From NCBI RefSeq assembly GCF_900115475.1, contig NZ_FOWP01000007.1, forward strand, positions 207,855 through 271,854: a stretch of 64,000 bases of DNA, read 5' to 3'. The translations under genes and the position numbers were made by a program. Below, in pieces: positions 17,348-31,413 of the stretch. How positions within the stretch are numbered: position 1 is the stretch's first letter; every line of letters starts with the position of its first letter. The stretch comes from Ectopseudomonas composti (lineage in GTDB: Bacteria; Pseudomonadota; Gammaproteobacteria; Pseudomonadales; Pseudomonadaceae). The notes beneath the pieces were generated by a model. The model had not been told where the DNA came from. It saw nothing but the letters and a program-made list of their open reading frames with translations, and did not search any database.

Positions 17348-18556
17348 ATGCAGCGGCTGTATCGCAAACGCATCATCGTCGGCGTCGGGGGCGGTATTGC
17401 TGCCTACAAGAGCGCCGAACTGGTTCGCCGACTCAAGGATCAGGGCGCCGAAGTCCGTGTGGTGATGACCCAGGGCGGGCGCGAGTTCATCACCCCGCTG
17501 ACCCTGCAGGCTCTCTCCGGCCACCCTGTGCATCTCGATCTGCTCGACCCGGCCGCCGAAGCGGCGATGGGCCATATCGAGCTGGCGCGCTGGGCCGATC
17601 TGATCCTCATCGCCCCGGCCACCGCCGACCTGATCGCGCGACTGGCCCAGGGCGTAGCCAACGACCTGCTGACCACCCTGGTCCTGGCCACCGACGCCCC
17701 CGTCGCCCTGGCGCCGGCCATGAACCAGGCCATGTGGCGCGACGCCGCCACCCAGGCCAACCTCGAACTGCTGCAAGATCGTGGCATGCGTCTGTTCGGC
17801 CCAGCCTCCGGCAGTCAGGCCTGCGGCGATGTCGGTCTCGGCCGCATGCTCGAGCCCAACGACCTGGCCCTGCTGGCCGCCGATTGTTTCCAGCGCCAGG
17901 CGCTCGATGGCCTGCACATCCTCATCACCGCCGGTCCGACCCAGGAAAACATCGACCCGGTGCGTTACATCACCAACCACAGCTCCGGCAAGATGGGCTT
18001 CGCACTGGCCGAGGCCGCCGCAGAAGCCGGTGCACGCGTAACCCTGGTTAGCGGCCCAGTGCACCTGCAAACGCCGGATCGGGTCAGCCGTATCGACGTG
18101 GTCAGCGCCCGCGACATGCTCGCCGCCTGCGAAGCCGCGATGCCCTGCGACGTGCTGATCGCCGCCGCAGCGGTGGCCGACTATCGCCCGGAAGTGATCG
18201 CGCAGCACAAATTGAAGAAAGACCCCACCAGCGGCGAGGGTATGCTCCTGCAAATGGTGCGCAACCCGGATATCCTCGCCACCATCGCCGGCCGTGAGGA
18301 TCGCCCGTTCAGCGTGGGCTTCGCCGCCGAAACCGAGAACCTGCTGGAATACGCCTCGCGCAAGCTGCGCGACAAGAATCTCGACCTGATCGTCGCCAAT
18401 GATGTGGCCAACCCCAGCATCGGCTTCAATAGTGAAGAGAACGCCATCACCGTGATCGACCGTGGGCTGCAGCAAACCAGCTTTGCCCAGACCAGCAAGG
18501 GCAAGATCGCCCGCCAGTTGATCACCCTTATCGCCGAACGACTGAACAAGAACTGA
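17348..18556 (+). CDS. coaBC: Bifunctional phosphopantothenoylcysteine decarboxylase / phosphopantothenate-cysteine ligase
   Basis: A 402-residue coenzyme A biosynthesis enzyme (Dfp). The N-terminal CoaC flavodoxin-like domain shows [20 protein letters not shown] and the substrate-binding APAMNQAMW segment. The CoaB ligase half begins around residue 190 with [20 protein letters not shown] and contains NHSSGKMG and ADYRPE. It converts 4'-phosphopantothenate plus cysteine to 4'-phosphopantetheine in two steps. The start at 17348 gives the family length; earlier in-frame codons are not conserved. dut follows after 2 bases, so the pair is co-transcribed. Confidence 0.97.
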   Translation: MQRLYRKRIIVGVGGGIAAYKSAELVRRLKDQGAEVRVVMTQGGREFITPLTLQALSGHPVHLDLLDPAAEAAMGHIELARWADLILIAPATADLIARLAQGVANDLLTTLVLATDAPVALAPAMNQAMWRDAATQANLELLQDRGMRLFGPASGSQACGDVGLGRMLEPNDLALLAADCFQRQALDGLHILITAGPTQENIDPVRYITNHSSGKMGFALAEAAAEAGARVTLVSGPVHLQTPDRVSRIDVVSARDMLAACEAAMPCDVLIAAAAVADYRPEVIAQHKLKKDPTSGEGMLLQMVRNPDILATIAGREDRPFSVGFAAETENLLEYASRKLRDKNLDLIVANDVANPSIGFNSEENAITVIDRGLQQTSFAQTSKGKIARQLITLIAERLNKN

Positions 18557-18558
18557 CC

Positions 18559-19014
18559 ATGCACGCTCTGCAAGCCAAGATCCTCGACCCCCGCCTCGGC
18601 CAGGAATTCCCGCTGCCGCAATACGCCACGCCCGGTTCCGCCGGCCTCGACCTGCGCGCCATGCTCAAGGAGGAAATCGTCCTCGAGCCGGGCCAGACCG
18701 TGCTGATTCCGACTGGCCTGTCGATCTACATCGGCGACCCTGGCCTGGCGGCCATGATCCTGCCGCGCTCTGGCCTCGGCCACAAACACGGCATCGTGCT
18801 CGGCAACCTGGTCGGCCTGATCGATTCGGACTACCAGGGCGAGCTGATGGTGTCGTGCTGGAACCGCGGCCAGACGCCGTTCACCATCGCCATTGGCGAG
18901 CGCATCGCGCAGCTGGTGCTGGTGCCGGTGGTGCAGGCGCATTTCGAACTGGTCGAGCAGTTCGACGAGAGCCAACGTGGCGCGGGCGGTTTCGGCCACT
19001 CCGGTAGCCACTGA
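18559..19014 (+). CDS. dut: Deoxyuridine 5'-triphosphate nucleotidohydrolase
   Basis: A 151-residue trimeric dUTPase. The conserved motifs are in order: [11 protein letters not shown] (motif 1), [13 protein letters not shown] (motif 2), [11 protein letters not shown] (motif 3), ERIAQLV (motif 4) and the glycine-rich C-terminal [10 protein letters not shown] (motif 5) that closes over the active site. It hydrolyses dUTP to dUMP, preventing uracil incorporation and feeding dTMP synthesis. It starts 2 bases after the coaBC stop, and algC follows after a 38-base gap. Confidence 0.97.
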   Translation: MHALQAKILDPRLGQEFPLPQYATPGSAGLDLRAMLKEEIVLEPGQTVLIPTGLSIYIGDPGLAAMILPRSGLGHKHGIVLGNLVGLIDSDYQGELMVSCWNRGQTPFTIAIGERIAQLVLVPVVQAHFELVEQFDESQRGAGGFGHSGSH

Positions 19015-19052
19015 TTCATCCCCAATAGGACGACCCGCCGAGGAGCACCGAC

Positions 19053-22573
<3,521 letters not shown>

Positions 22574-22688
22574 ACAACGGCCGCTACGCGGCCTTCTGAT
22601 GACCCTCTCCCGCTTGCGTGAGACGACTGCATGGAAGGAGCCAACGCCGAGGGTGTCCGCAGGATGGGAGAGGGCTGGGCAAATACAG

Positions 22689-22710
22689 CGGTGCGCACAG
22701 CGCACCCTAC
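22689..22710 (-). repeat. Short intergenic palindromic repeat (GTAGGGTGCGCC family), copy 2
   Basis: On the minus strand this reads GTAGGGTGCGCTGTGCGCAC-CG, the same unit as at 4472-4494 and 63591-63613. It abuts the start of the decayed thioesterase-like remnant. Confidence 0.65.
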
Positions 22711-22711
22711 C

Positions 22712-22926
22712 CCGGCCATCCGCACGCTACTCGAATCGGCGTATTTCGACGACACACTGCAGATTGACACCCGTAGCGCGCGTCTGGGCCGCTAGAGCCT
22801 GCACTTCGCTTAGCGCGCCTAGCCAGCGGCGAAATCGTCTACGTGCACGCTGACGGCGCGATACTCAGCAGCGCACCGCTACCGCTGTGGCTCAGGGAAA
22901 AGATCGAGCGTTTCGAGAAGGCCTAG
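22712..22926 (+). pseudogene. Remnant resembling the C-terminal half of an acyl-CoA thioesterase
   Basis: From 22712 the frame reads ...AIRTLLESAYFDDTLQIDTR then LGR before a TAG at 22793; two more in-frame TAG codons follow at 22811 and 22820. A shift of frame at about 22819 restores a plausible ending, GEIVYVHADG...PLPLWLREKI, closing at a TAG at 22924. The FDDxLQIxTR strand and the WLREKI tail resemble YbgC/4HBT-type thioesterases. The N-terminal half with the catalytic aspartate is missing. At least three stops and one frameshift indicate decay. The assignment is by pattern memory only. Confidence 0.4.
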
Positions 22927-22949
22927 CTGCAAGGCTGAATTACTGCCAC

Positions 22950-23558
22950 CTAAGGTCTTTTCTGCGGCTCGCCGAACAGCTCAGCCAGGCGCGCGCGATC
23001 AGCGGCGAAACCTGCCTCGGCCTGGGTGCGCGCTTCCTTGTAGCGAGCGATATCACGCAGCAGGCGCTGCTGCTCTTCCTTGAGGTTGTTGATCTGCGCC
23101 AGCAGATGCTCCGGCACCTGGCGCCCGGCGCGCTCATGGTCGGCGGCCTGACTCTGCAGATTGGCCTGCTGGGTGCGTACCGACTGCAGATTGCCGCGCG
23201 CGACACTGGTGATGCTGTCGAGCTCAGCCAGCTTGCGCTCACGGGCACGATCAACATCATCGAGGTTGGTGTACAGGCGCAGCAGCTGGGCATCGCTGCT
23301 AGCACGGGCCTTGTCCGCCTGCATGCGGGCGAACTCTTCCGGCGTCGGTGCCGGCGGAATCACTCGCACTACACGGCCCTGATCGTTCAGCACCTCGTAA
23401 CCCTTGCCGATGAACTCGGGCGGCACACCCTGGCGACTGAGCACTGTCACACCCTTGTTATCGACGTAGCGATACAGCTCGGCAGCCACAGCCACTCCAG
23501 ATAACGGCAGCAGCAGGCTACAGAGCAGCGTACAGCGAGTCAGGAGCGGTGCAGGCAT
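22950..23558 (-). CDS. DUF4124-type secreted coiled-coil protein
   Basis: A 202-residue protein. A signal peptide (RCTLLCSLLLPLSGVAVAA) is followed by the DUF4124 motif ELYRYVDNKGVTVLSRQGVP at about residues 27-46. The remaining ~130 residues are strongly helical and charged (RARERKLAELD, LAQINNLKEEQQRLLRDI), consistent with a periplasmic coiled coil. Its function is unknown. It lies 20 bases downstream of pyrE on the same strand, the same order as in other pseudomonads, so it may share that transcript. Confidence 0.75.
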   Translation of the reverse strand: MPAPLLTRCTLLCSLLLPLSGVAVAAELYRYVDNKGVTVLSRQGVPPEFIGKGYEVLNDQGRVVRVIPPAPTPEEFARMQADKARASSDAQLLRLYTNLDDVDRARERKLAELDSITSVARGNLQSVRTQQANLQSQAADHERAGRQVPEHLLAQINNLKEEQQRLLRDIARYKEARTQAEAGFAADRARLAELFGEPQKRP

Positions 23559-23578
23559 AGGAGGACCTTGTGCTAGGG

Positions 23579-24220
23579 CTAGATTCCATACTCGGCGCGA
23601 TAGGCTTCGACAGCCGGGAGATATTGCTTCAGTTCAGCATCACCTGCCAGATATTCCAATACCTGCTCCAGTGACACGATGCTCACTACCGGCATGCCGA
23701 AGTCGCGCTCGACTTCCTGGATGGCAGACAGCTCGCCCTGACCACGCTCCTGACGGTTCAGCGCAATCAACGTGCCGGCAGCCTGAGCACCCTGCCCCAG
23801 GATGATCTGCATCACTTCGCGGATGGCGGTACCGGCAGTGATCACGTCATCGACGATCAGTACGCGGCCCTTGAGCGGCGCACCGACCAGCGTGCCGCCT
23901 TCGCCATGATCCTTGGCTTCCTTGCGGTTGAAGCACCAGGGCAGATCGCGCTGATGATGCTCGGCCAGCGCCACAGCAGTGGTCGCCGCCAATGGAATAC
24001 CTTTGTAGGCGGGGCCGAACAGCACATCGAAATCGATGCCGCTATCGACGACCGCCGCCGCGTAGAAACGCCCCAGCTGAGCCAGCGCCAAGCCGCTGTC
24101 GAACAAACCGGCGTTGAAGAAATAGGGGCTGGTGCGCCCGGACTTGAGGGTGAACTGGCCGAAACGCAGAACCCCGCGCTCGATGGCAAAACGAATGAAA
24201 TCGCGCTGGTACGCTTGCAT
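23579..24220 (-). CDS. pyrE: Orotate phosphoribosyltransferase
   Basis: A 213-residue type I phosphoribosyltransferase. The PRPP loop [17 protein letters not shown] is complete, the flexible catalytic loop is [13 protein letters not shown], and the N-terminal [16 protein letters not shown] is characteristic of PyrE. It joins orotate to PRPP to form orotidine monophosphate in pyrimidine synthesis. It is divergent from crc with an 80-base gap, the usual Pseudomonas order. Confidence 0.97.
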   Translation of the reverse strand: MQAYQRDFIRFAIERGVLRFGQFTLKSGRTSPYFFNAGLFDSGLALAQLGRFYAAAVVDSGIDFDVLFGPAYKGIPLAATTAVALAEHHQRDLPWCFNRKEAKDHGEGGTLVGAPLKGRVLIVDDVITAGTAIREVMQIILGQGAQAAGTLIALNRQERGQGELSAIQEVERDFGMPVVSIVSLEQVLEYLAGDAELKQYLPAVEAYRAEYGI

Positions 24221-24300
24221 GAAAAGTCCCGGACGGCACGGATTTAGCTAATTGAGGTGAGCTCGGGTATCATACATGCATGTGTTTTTGGGGGCCATTT

Positions 24301-25080
24301 ATGCGGATCATCAGTGTGAACGTGAATGGTATTCAGGCTGCGGCCGAGCGAGGTCTGCTCAGCTGGCTGCAAGCCCAGAATGCCGACGTGATCTGCCTGC
24401 AAGACACCCGTGCCTCCGCCTTTGAAATGGACGACCAAGCCTTCCAGCTGGATGGTTATTTCCTCTATGCATGTGACGGTGAAGTGCCCAGCCAAGGTGG
24501 CGTGGCGCTCTACTCGCGATTGCAACCCAAGGCGGTGATCAGCGGCCTCGGCTTCGAGATGGCCGATCGCTACGGGCGCTACCTGCAGGCAGATTTCGAC
24601 AAGGTAAGTATTGCCACCCTGCTCCTGCCCAGCGGGCGGGACGGCGACGAGAGCTTGAATCAGAAATTCAAGTTCATGGACGATTTCACCCATTACCTGG
24701 ACAAGCAACGGCGCAAGCGTCGCGAGTACATCTACTGCGGCTCGCTGCACGTGGCACACCAGAAGATGGACGTGAAGAACTGGCGTGACTGCCAGCAATC
24801 ACCCGGCTTCCTGGCACCCGAGCGCGCCTGGATGGATGAGGTGGTCGGCAACATGGGTTATGTCGACGCACTGCGTGAAGTTAGCCGTGAAGGTGACCAG
24901 TTCAGCTGGTGGCCGGATAACGAGCAGGCGGAAATGCTCAACCTGGGTTATCGCTTCGACTACCAACTGCTTACGCCAGGTATGCGCCGTAGTGTGCGCA
25001 GCGCACGCCTGCCACGTCAGCCGCGCTTCTCCCAACATGCGCCGCTGATCGTCGATTACGACTGGATTCTCAGCATCTGA
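24301..25080 (+). CDS. crc: Catabolite repression control protein
   Basis: A 259-residue protein with the exonuclease III/AP-endonuclease fold, beginning MRIISVNVNGIQAAAERGLL. Crc of Pseudomonas has lost nuclease activity; here too the motifs are altered (CLQDTRAS where ExoIII has LQETK, and YIYCGSLHVAH in place of the GDFN site). With Hfq it forms translation-repressing complexes on catabolic mRNAs that carry CA-rich target motifs. The ATG at 24301 gives exactly the known family length, so the upstream in-frame ATG at 24280 was rejected. A terminator follows. Confidence 0.95.
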   Translation: MRIISVNVNGIQAAAERGLLSWLQAQNADVICLQDTRASAFEMDDQAFQLDGYFLYACDGEVPSQGGVALYSRLQPKAVISGLGFEMADRYGRYLQADFDKVSIATLLLPSGRDGDESLNQKFKFMDDFTHYLDKQRRKRREYIYCGSLHVAHQKMDVKNWRDCQQSPGFLAPERAWMDEVVGNMGYVDALREVSREGDQFSWWPDNEQAEMLNLGYRFDYQLLTPGMRRSVRSARLPRQPRFSQHAPLIVDYDWILSI

Positions 25081-25092
25081 TCGACAGGTACG

Positions 25093-25119
25093 AAAAAGCC
25101 GGCTTATCGCCGGCTTTTT
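25093..25119. terminator. Bidirectional Rho-independent terminator after crc
   Basis: A perfect stem (AAAAAGCCGGC at 25093-25103 and GCCGGCTTTTT at 25109-25119, loop TTATC) has a T run on each strand. It sits between the stop codons of crc (25080) and the convergent lipoprotein gene (25124). Confidence 0.92.
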
Positions 25120-25123
25120 GTTG

Positions 25124-25810
25124 TCACTCGCGATGCGACTTCAATCCACTCTCGGCCTGCCCCAGCAGGTTGCGGATATAAGCGTCATCGGCATAGCGCT
25201 GGCTCAGATCGAGCAGATGAGCATGCGCCTGCTCATACTCTTGCAGTGCCAGGTAGTTGCGCACCAGCGCGATCTCAGTGATACGCCCCGGTTCGATCTC
25301 GAAAGCAGCCCGATTATAGGCGAGCGCCTTGGGGTAGTCGGCATACTGCTCACCGTTGTCGCCCAGATAAAGCAGCCCTAGCACGTTGTTAGCCGCCAGA
25401 CCTCGGGGTGCCAGAGCATGTGCCTGCTCCAGCTTGGCAGCGGCTTCCGCCACCCTGCCCTGCATGAGGTCGGCGTCAGCCATGTTCACCAGGTAATCGT
25501 AAGAGCCTTGTGGATAGTAGGCTGCAGCCTTGGCCGCATATTCGCCTGAGCGCGGGTAGTCACCCATCTCGTAGTAACCCAGCGAGATGAAGCGAAGCGC
25601 ATGGGCCCGCTCCATATCCGTCGCAACCGCGCTCTTCACCACCTCTTCGAACTTGGCAATGGCCTGACGCGATTGCCCCGTGTCATGCAACTGCGATGCC
25701 TCGAGCCTCAGTGCCTGCAGTTTCGCCTGCTCGGTCAACGCCTGCGCAGCATCGCCGCAACCGACCAAACCTGACAGCAACAGCGCCAGCGCCCACATTC
25801 GTACCGTCAT
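25124..25810 (-). CDS. TPR-repeat lipoprotein
   Basis: A 228-residue predicted lipoprotein. The N-terminus MTVRMWALALLLSGLVGC carries a lipobox (L-V-G-C) with the acylated cysteine at residue 18. The remainder is helical, with TPR-like pairs such as YYEMGDYPRSGEYAAKAAAY, NNVLGLLYLGDNG and YLALQEYEQAHAHLLDL. TPR lipoproteins commonly hold envelope assembly complexes together, but no partner is evident. I chose the ATG at 25810 because it starts the signal peptide and a GGACAGG lies before it. Confidence 0.75.
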   Translation of the reverse strand: MTVRMWALALLLSGLVGCGDAAQALTEQAKLQALRLEASQLHDTGQSRQAIAKFEEVVKSAVATDMERAHALRFISLGYYEMGDYPRSGEYAAKAAAYYPQGSYDYLVNMADADLMQGRVAEAAAKLEQAHALAPRGLAANNVLGLLYLGDNGEQYADYPKALAYNRAAFEIEPGRITEIALVRNYLALQEYEQAHAHLLDLSQRYADDAYIRNLLGQAESGLKSHRE

Positions 25811-25867
25811 CAAACCTGTCCTTCCCTGACATGGAGAGGTCACCCCTCCCATTCCGTTCCCGGTTAC

Positions 25868-26239
25868 TTACTTGATCAGGCGCCAGCTGAACGGGTAGCG
25901 ATACGGCTGCCCCTCATTGGCCTTGATGCCGGCGATGATGGTCAGCACCAGTGCAGCCAGGCCCAGCAGCATCAGCAGCGGGAAACCGATCACCACCACC
26001 ATCAGGATGAAGCAGACCACTGCTGCCAGCGCCACGCTGATCTGGAAGTTCAGCGCTTCCTTACCCTGCGCATCGACGAAGGGGTCCATATCCTTCTTGA
26101 TCTGCCAGACGATCAGCGGGCCGAGCAAATTACCGAAGGGGAACACCAGGCCGAGAAAGGCGGCGAAATGGCAGAACATCGCCCACTGACGCGCTTCCTG
26201 ACTGGGCGTCGGAACCGGGTTTTGCATATCGTCGTTCAT
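25868..26239 (-). CDS. DUF4870 membrane protein
   Basis: A 123-residue small membrane protein. After a polar N-terminus there are three hydrophobic segments (about 20-47, 67-85 and 87-107). The patterns FGNLLGPLIVWQIKKD and VDAQGKEALNFQIS are the hallmark of DUF4870 (Tic20-like) proteins. The function is unknown. It lies 29 bases downstream of rph on the same strand, matching the order in related Pseudomonas genomes. Confidence 0.85.
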   Translation of the reverse strand: MNDDMQNPVPTPSQEARQWAMFCHFAAFLGLVFPFGNLLGPLIVWQIKKDMDPFVDAQGKEALNFQISVALAAVVCFILMVVVIGFPLLMLLGLAALVLTIIAGIKANEGQPYRYPFSWRLIK

Positions 26240-26268
26240 GCTTGGTGCTCCTTGCTCGGTTGAAGATC

Positions 26269-26988
26269 TCAGTCGACCAGAGCGGCCTTCTGCAGCTCAA
26301 AGAGCTCGTTCATGCCCTTCTGCGCCAGCGCCAGCATGGCGTTGAACTCTTCAGGCTGGAACGGAGCACCTTCGGCAGTGCCCTGCACTTCGATGAAGCC
26401 GCCGGCATTGGTCATCACCACGTTGAGGTCGGTCTCGGCGGCGGAGTCCTCCAGGTAATCCAGATCCAGCACCGGCTCGCCCTTATAGATGCCGACCGAA
26501 ACGGCAGCGATCATTTGCTTGAGCGGCTCGCCTTTCAGAGCGCCACGTTTCTTCAGCACTTTTAGCGCATCGATCAGCGCCACCATGGCACCGGTGATGG
26601 AGGCGGTACGGGTACCGCCGTCAGCCTGGATCACATCGCAATCGACGTACAAGGTGTTCTCGCCCAGCTTGGTCATATCCAGCGCCGCGCGCAGCGAGCG
26701 ACCGATCAGACGCTGGATTTCCAGGGTGCGGCCGCCCTGCTTGCCGCGGCTGGCCTCACGCTGGTTACGCTCGCCGGTGGCACGCGGCAGCATGCCGTAC
26801 TCGGCGGTCAACCAGCCCTGGCCCTGCCCCTTGAGGAAACGCGGCACGCCCGACTCGACGCTGACGGTGCAGATCACCTTGGTATCGCCGAACTCCACCA
26901 GTACCGAGCCCTCGGCGTGCTTGGTGTAGTTGCGGGTAATGCGAATCGAGCGCAACTGATCGGCGGCGCGGCCACTGGGACGTTTCAT
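26269..26988 (-). CDS. rph: Ribonuclease PH
   Basis: A 239-residue 3'-5' phosphorolytic exoribonuclease. The start [20 protein letters not shown] and the catalytic core ([32 protein letters not shown]) are diagnostic. It trims tRNA 3' ends with phosphate as co-substrate. The C-terminal region is full length, unlike the frameshifted rph of E. coli K-12. It is divergent from yicC. Confidence 0.97.
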   Translation of the reverse strand: MKRPSGRAADQLRSIRITRNYTKHAEGSVLVEFGDTKVICTVSVESGVPRFLKGQGQGWLTAEYGMLPRATGERNQREASRGKQGGRTLEIQRLIGRSLRAALDMTKLGENTLYVDCDVIQADGGTRTASITGAMVALIDALKVLKKRGALKGEPLKQMIAAVSVGIYKGEPVLDLDYLEDSAAETDLNVVMTNAGGFIEVQGTAEGAPFQPEEFNAMLALAQKGMNELFELQKAALVD

Positions 26989-27127
26989 CGAGCGATACCT
27001 ACTTCATTAAGTGAAAACAGTGCGCATTATAGGGGCGGGGCGGCTGCGGCGACATGCCGAATTGGGTAGGGTCGATTCACTGCGCTACAATCCTGCGTTT
27101 TTCGAGTCGACGTCCACGAGGTATCCC

Positions 27128-27991
27128 ATGGTTCACAGCATGACGGCCTTTGCCCGCAACGAGCAGGCAACTGCTCACGGCACCCTGAGCTGGGAACTGC
27201 GCTCGGTCAACCATCGCTACCTGGAGCCGCACCTGCGCCTACCGGAAGCCTTCCGCGACCTCGAAGGCGCCGTGCGTGAAGCACTGCGCCAAGGGCTGTC
27301 GCGCGGCAAGGTGGAATGCACCCTGCGCTTCGCCGAAGAAAGCGCCGGCAAACAGCTGCAGGTCGATAGCGAGCGCGCGCGCCAACTGATCACCGCCGCC
27401 GAGCAGGTCGCTGCGCTGATTCAGCAGCCAGCGCCACTCAACCCGCTGGAAGTGCTGGCCTGGCCCGGCGTGCTGGTCGCCGACTCGGCCGATCCGCAGG
27501 CGCTCAACGCCGCTGCGCTGAAACTGTTCGACCAGGCGCTGGGCGAACTCAAGGCCGGCCGTGCCCGTGAAGGCGCCGAGTTGGCCAAGCTGCTCAATGA
27601 TCGCCTCGACAGCATCCTCGACGAAGTCGCCTCCCTGCGCGAACTGGTGCCACAGATGCTCGCCGGCCAGCGCCAGAAGATCGAAACCCGCTTCGCCGAG
27701 ATGCAGGCCGAGCTCGATCCGCAACGCCTGGAGCAGGAGCTGGTGCTGCTCGCGCAGAAGAGCGACGTGGCCGAAGAACTGGATCGCCTCAGCACCCACG
27801 TCAGCGAAGTACGTCGCGTGCTCAAGGCCGGCGGCGCGGCCGGTCGGCGCCTGGACTTCCTGATGCAGGAACTCAACCGCGAAGCCAACACCCTCGGCTC
27901 CAAGGCGTTCGACACGCGCAGCACGCAAGCGGCCGTCAATTTGAAAGTCCTGATCGAGCAGATGCGCGAGCAGGTTCAGAATATCGAGTGA
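27128..27991 (+). CDS. yicC: YicC/YloC-family endoribonuclease
   Basis: A 287-residue protein beginning MVHSMTAFARNEQ, the conserved YicC start, and ending with the C-terminal LDFLMQELNREANTLGSKA that defines the DUF1732 region. In E. coli, YicC is an RNA-cleaving protein linked to RyhB turnover. The start at 27128 gives the standard length; the frame upstream is not conserved. It lies between rph (divergent) and gmk, the usual order in gamma-proteobacteria. An interspersed repeat lies just after its stop. Confidence 0.93.
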   Translation: MVHSMTAFARNEQATAHGTLSWELRSVNHRYLEPHLRLPEAFRDLEGAVREALRQGLSRGKVECTLRFAEESAGKQLQVDSERARQLITAAEQVAALIQQPAPLNPLEVLAWPGVLVADSADPQALNAAALKLFDQALGELKAGRAREGAELAKLLNDRLDSILDEVASLRELVPQMLAGQRQKIETRFAEMQAELDPQRLEQELVLLAQKSDVAEELDRLSTHVSEVRRVLKAGGAAGRRLDFLMQELNREANTLGSKAFDTRSTQAAVNLKVLIEQMREQVQNIE

Positions 27992-28013
27992 AACGGCTGC
28001 GCTAGGCTATAGC

Positions 28014-28756
<743 letters not shown>

Positions 28757-28757
28757 G

Positions 28758-28842
28758 AGCAGCTGCAGGCTTCAAGCCACAAGCTGCCAGTAAAAGCAAG
28801 GCCGAATTGGCTCCTGCTTGTAGCCTGGAGCTTGAAGCTGCT
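28758..28842. repeat. Imperfect long palindrome between gmk and rpoZ
   Basis: Two 27-base arms (28758-28784 and 28816-28842) are complementary at 22 positions and flank a 31-base loop. The arms have the GCAGCTGCAGGCTTCAAGC character of Pseudomonas 'agctgcaagct' intergenic repeats. It could form a hairpin separating the gmk transcript from rpoZ. Confidence 0.7.
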
Positions 28843-28906
28843 TTACACTATCCAGTCCGCTCGCCCGCTCGGGCCAAGCTTATCCGCACACGTTACGAGG
28901 AACACC

Positions 28907-29170
28907 ATGGCTCGCGTTACCGTCGAAGATTGCCTGGACAACGTTGATAACCGCTTCGAACTGGTCATGCTCGCGACCAAACGTTCGCGCCAGCTGGCCA
29001 CCGGCGGCAAAGAGCCGAAAGTGGCTTGGGAAAACGACAAGCCCACCGTAGTGGCCCTGCGCGAAATCGCCGCTGGCCTGGTGGACTATGAAGTGATCGC
29101 CCAGGAAGACATCGTCGAAGAAGAGCCGCTGTTCGCTGCCTTCGAGGAAGAGGCCAACGAGCCTCTGTAA
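28907..29170 (+). CDS. rpoZ: DNA-directed RNA polymerase omega subunit
   Basis: An 87-residue protein beginning [20 protein letters not shown] and containing [12 protein letters not shown] and [13 protein letters not shown], the omega signature. Omega helps fold and hold beta-prime and forms part of a ppGpp site in RNA polymerase. The acidic tail ([17 protein letters not shown]) is usual for pseudomonads. TACGAGGA precedes the ATG. It is followed by spoT after 63 bases. Confidence 0.97.
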   Translation: MARVTVEDCLDNVDNRFELVMLATKRSRQLATGGKEPKVAWENDKPTVVALREIAAGLVDYEVIAQEDIVEEEPLFAAFEEEANEPL

Positions 29171-29233
29171 GTCGATGATGCCGGGTCGAAGTTGCGCGGC
29201 GTGTAGCCAAGCCAGCCCTGAGGGGAATACCCC

Positions 29234-31345
29234 ATGGCTGGCATAGACGCTCTCGCCGACCGACTTTCGGCCTACCTCGGCAATGACCAGGTCAACCTGG
29301 TGCGCCGAGCCTACTTCTACGCCGAACAGGCGCACGATGGCCAACGCCGCCGCAGTGGCGAAGCCTACGTGACCCACCCGCTGGCCGTGGCCAGCATCCT
29401 CGCCGACATGCACATGGATCATCAGAGCCTGATGGCCGCCATGCTGCACGACGTCATCGAAGACACCGGCATCGCCAAGGAAGCGCTCAACGCGCAGTTC
29501 GGCGAAACCGTGGCCGAACTGGTCGACGGGGTCAGCAAACTGACCCAGATGAACTTCGAGACCAAGGCCGAGGCGCAGGCTGAGAACTTCCAGAAGATGG
29601 CCATGGCCATGGCCCGCGACATCCGCGTGATTCTGGTCAAGCTCGCCGACCGCCTGCACAACATGCGCACCCTCGATGCCATGCCGCACGAGAAAAGCCG
29701 GCGCATCGCCAAGGAAACCCTGGAAATCTACGCCCCCATCGCCAACCGGCTGGGCATGCACAACATGCGCGTGGAGTTCGAAGACCTGGGCTTCAAGGCC
29801 ATGCACCCGATGCGCTCCGAGCGCATCCGCGCCGCCGTGCGCCGCGCTCGGGGCAACCGCAAGGAAATCGTCGCCAAGATCGAAGAGTCGATTCAGGTGT
29901 GCCTGCAGCACGAGGGCATGGAAGGCGAAGTGATCGGCCGCGAGAAGCACCTCTACAGCATCTACCAGAAGATGCGCGGCAAGCGTAAGGCGTTCAACGA
30001 GATCATGGACGTCTACGCCTTCCGCATCATCGTCGACAAAGTCGACACCTGCTACCGCGTGCTCGGCGCCGTGCACAACCTGTACAAGCCGCTGCCCGGA
30101 CGCTTCAAGGATTACATCGCGATTCCCAAGGCCAACGGTTACCAGTCGCTGCACACCACGTTGTTCGGCATGCACGGCGTGCCCATCGAGATCCAGATCC
30201 GCACCCGCGAGATGGAAGAGATGGCCAACAACGGCATCGCCGCGCACTGGCTGTACAAGTCCAACGAGGACGAAGCGCCCAAGGGCAACCACGCCCGCGC
30301 ACGCCAATGGGTCAAGGGCGTGCTGGAGCTGCAGCAACGCGCCGGCAACTCGCTGGAATTCATCGAGAGCGTGAAGATCGACCTGTTCCCGGACGAGGTC
30401 TACGTGTTCACGCCCAAGGGCCGCATCATGGAGCTGCCGAAAGGCTCCACCGCGGTCGACTTCGCCTACGCGGTGCATACCGACGTCGGCAACACCTGCA
30501 TCGCCTGCCGCATCAACCGCCGCCTGGCGCCGCTGTCGCAGGCCCTGGAAAGCGGCTCGACGGTGGAAATCGTCACCGCACCGGGCGCCCGGCCCAATCC
30601 GGCCTGGCTCAACTTCGTGGTCACCGGCAAGGCGCGCACGCACATCCGTCACGCCCTCAAGCAGCAACGTCGTTCCGAATCCATCAGCCTTGGCGAACGG
30701 CTGTTGAACAAGGTACTGGCCAGCTTCGACACGAACCTGGAGAAGATCGCTCCCGAACGCGTCCAGGCCGTACTTGGCGAATACCGTCAGGAGGTCATCG
30801 AAGACCTGCTCGAAGACATCGGACTGGGCAATCGCATGGCCTACGTCGTAGCACGCCGCCTGGTCGCCGAAAGTGGCGACGACACCTTGCCGAGCAGCGA
30901 AGGTCCGTTGGCGATTCGCGGCACCGAAGGCCTGGTGATGAGCTACGCCAAGTGCTGTACACCGATTCCGGGCGACCCCATCGTCGGCTATCTGTCCGCT
31001 GGCAAGGGCATGGTGGTGCACATGGAGAACTGCCGGAACATCGTCGACATCCGCCACAACCCGGAAAAATGCATCCAGCTCAATTGGGCCAAGGACGTCA
31101 CCGGCGAATTCAACGTCGAACTGCGCGTCGAGCTGGAGCACCAGCGCGGCCTGATCGCCTTGCTGGCCAGCAGCGTCAATGCCGCCGATGGCAACATCGA
31201 GAAGATCAGCATGGACGAACGCGACGGCCGCATCAGCGTGGTGCAGCTGGTGGTCAGCGTGCATGACCGCGTGCACCTGGCCCGCGTGATCAAGAAACTG
31301 CGCGCACTCAAGGGCGTGATGCGTATCACCCGAGTACGCGCCTGA
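29234..31345 (+). CDS. spoT: Bifunctional (p)ppGpp synthetase/hydrolase SpoT
   Basis: A 703-residue RelA/SpoT homologue. The N-terminal HD hydrolase domain is intact (H72-D73 in [10 protein letters not shown]), so ppGpp breakdown is expected. The synthetase domain follows with [14 protein letters not shown] and the substrate region [20 protein letters not shown] domain (about 385-450, [18 protein letters not shown]), a helical/zinc-finger-like region with [16 protein letters not shown], and a C-terminal ACT domain (about 630-700) complete the regulatory half. AGGGGAATACCCC precedes the ATG. It is co-linear with gmk and rpoZ. Confidence 0.97.
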   Translation: MAGIDALADRLSAYLGNDQVNLVRRAYFYAEQAHDGQRRRSGEAYVTHPLAVASILADMHMDHQSLMAAMLHDVIEDTGIAKEALNAQFGETVAELVDGVSKLTQMNFETKAEAQAENFQKMAMAMARDIRVILVKLADRLHNMRTLDAMPHEKSRRIAKETLEIYAPIANRLGMHNMRVEFEDLGFKAMHPMRSERIRAAVRRARGNRKEIVAKIEESIQVCLQHEGMEGEVIGREKHLYSIYQKMRGKRKAFNEIMDVYAFRIIVDKVDTCYRVLGAVHNLYKPLPGRFKDYIAIPKANGYQSLHTTLFGMHGVPIEIQIRTREMEEMANNGIAAHWLYKSNEDEAPKGNHARARQWVKGVLELQQRAGNSLEFIESVKIDLFPDEVYVFTPKGRIMELPKGSTAVDFAYAVHTDVGNTCIACRINRRLAPLSQALESGSTVEIVTAPGARPNPAWLNFVVTGKARTHIRHALKQQRRSESISLGERLLNKVLASFDTNLEKIAPERVQAVLGEYRQEVIEDLLEDIGLGNRMAYVVARRLVAESGDDTLPSSEGPLAIRGTEGLVMSYAKCCTPIPGDPIVGYLSAGKGMVVHMENCRNIVDIRHNPEKCIQLNWAKDVTGEFNVELRVELEHQRGLIALLASSVNAADGNIEKISMDERDGRISVVQLVVSVHDRVHLARVIKKLRALKGVMRITRVRA

Positions 31346-31413
31346 CACAATCCCCCTATTTCCAGTCTGTAGGCTGGGTGCTCGACCCAGCCAGTTCTCA
31401 CAAGGAGCGATTC

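Larger units (their letters stand above)
22574..22949. other. Intergenic region after argB with a repeat and a decayed coding remnant
   Basis: This 376-base gap holds no intact gene. It contains a GC-rich hairpin just after argB (CGGCCGC TAC GCGGCC, near 22580), a copy of the GTAGGGTGCGC repeat at 22689-22710, and the thioesterase-like remnant at 22712-22926. The minus-strand DUF4124 gene ends at its right edge. Confidence 0.6.

Noticed and set aside
24280..24300. Upstream ATG of crc adding seven residues
   Set aside because: The 24301 start gives the exact known Crc N-terminus and length.
28880..31348. An 822-codon minus-strand open frame opposite spoT and rpoZ
   Set aside because: Both sense genes are unmistakable, and the antisense frame is His/Val/Asp-rich without motifs.
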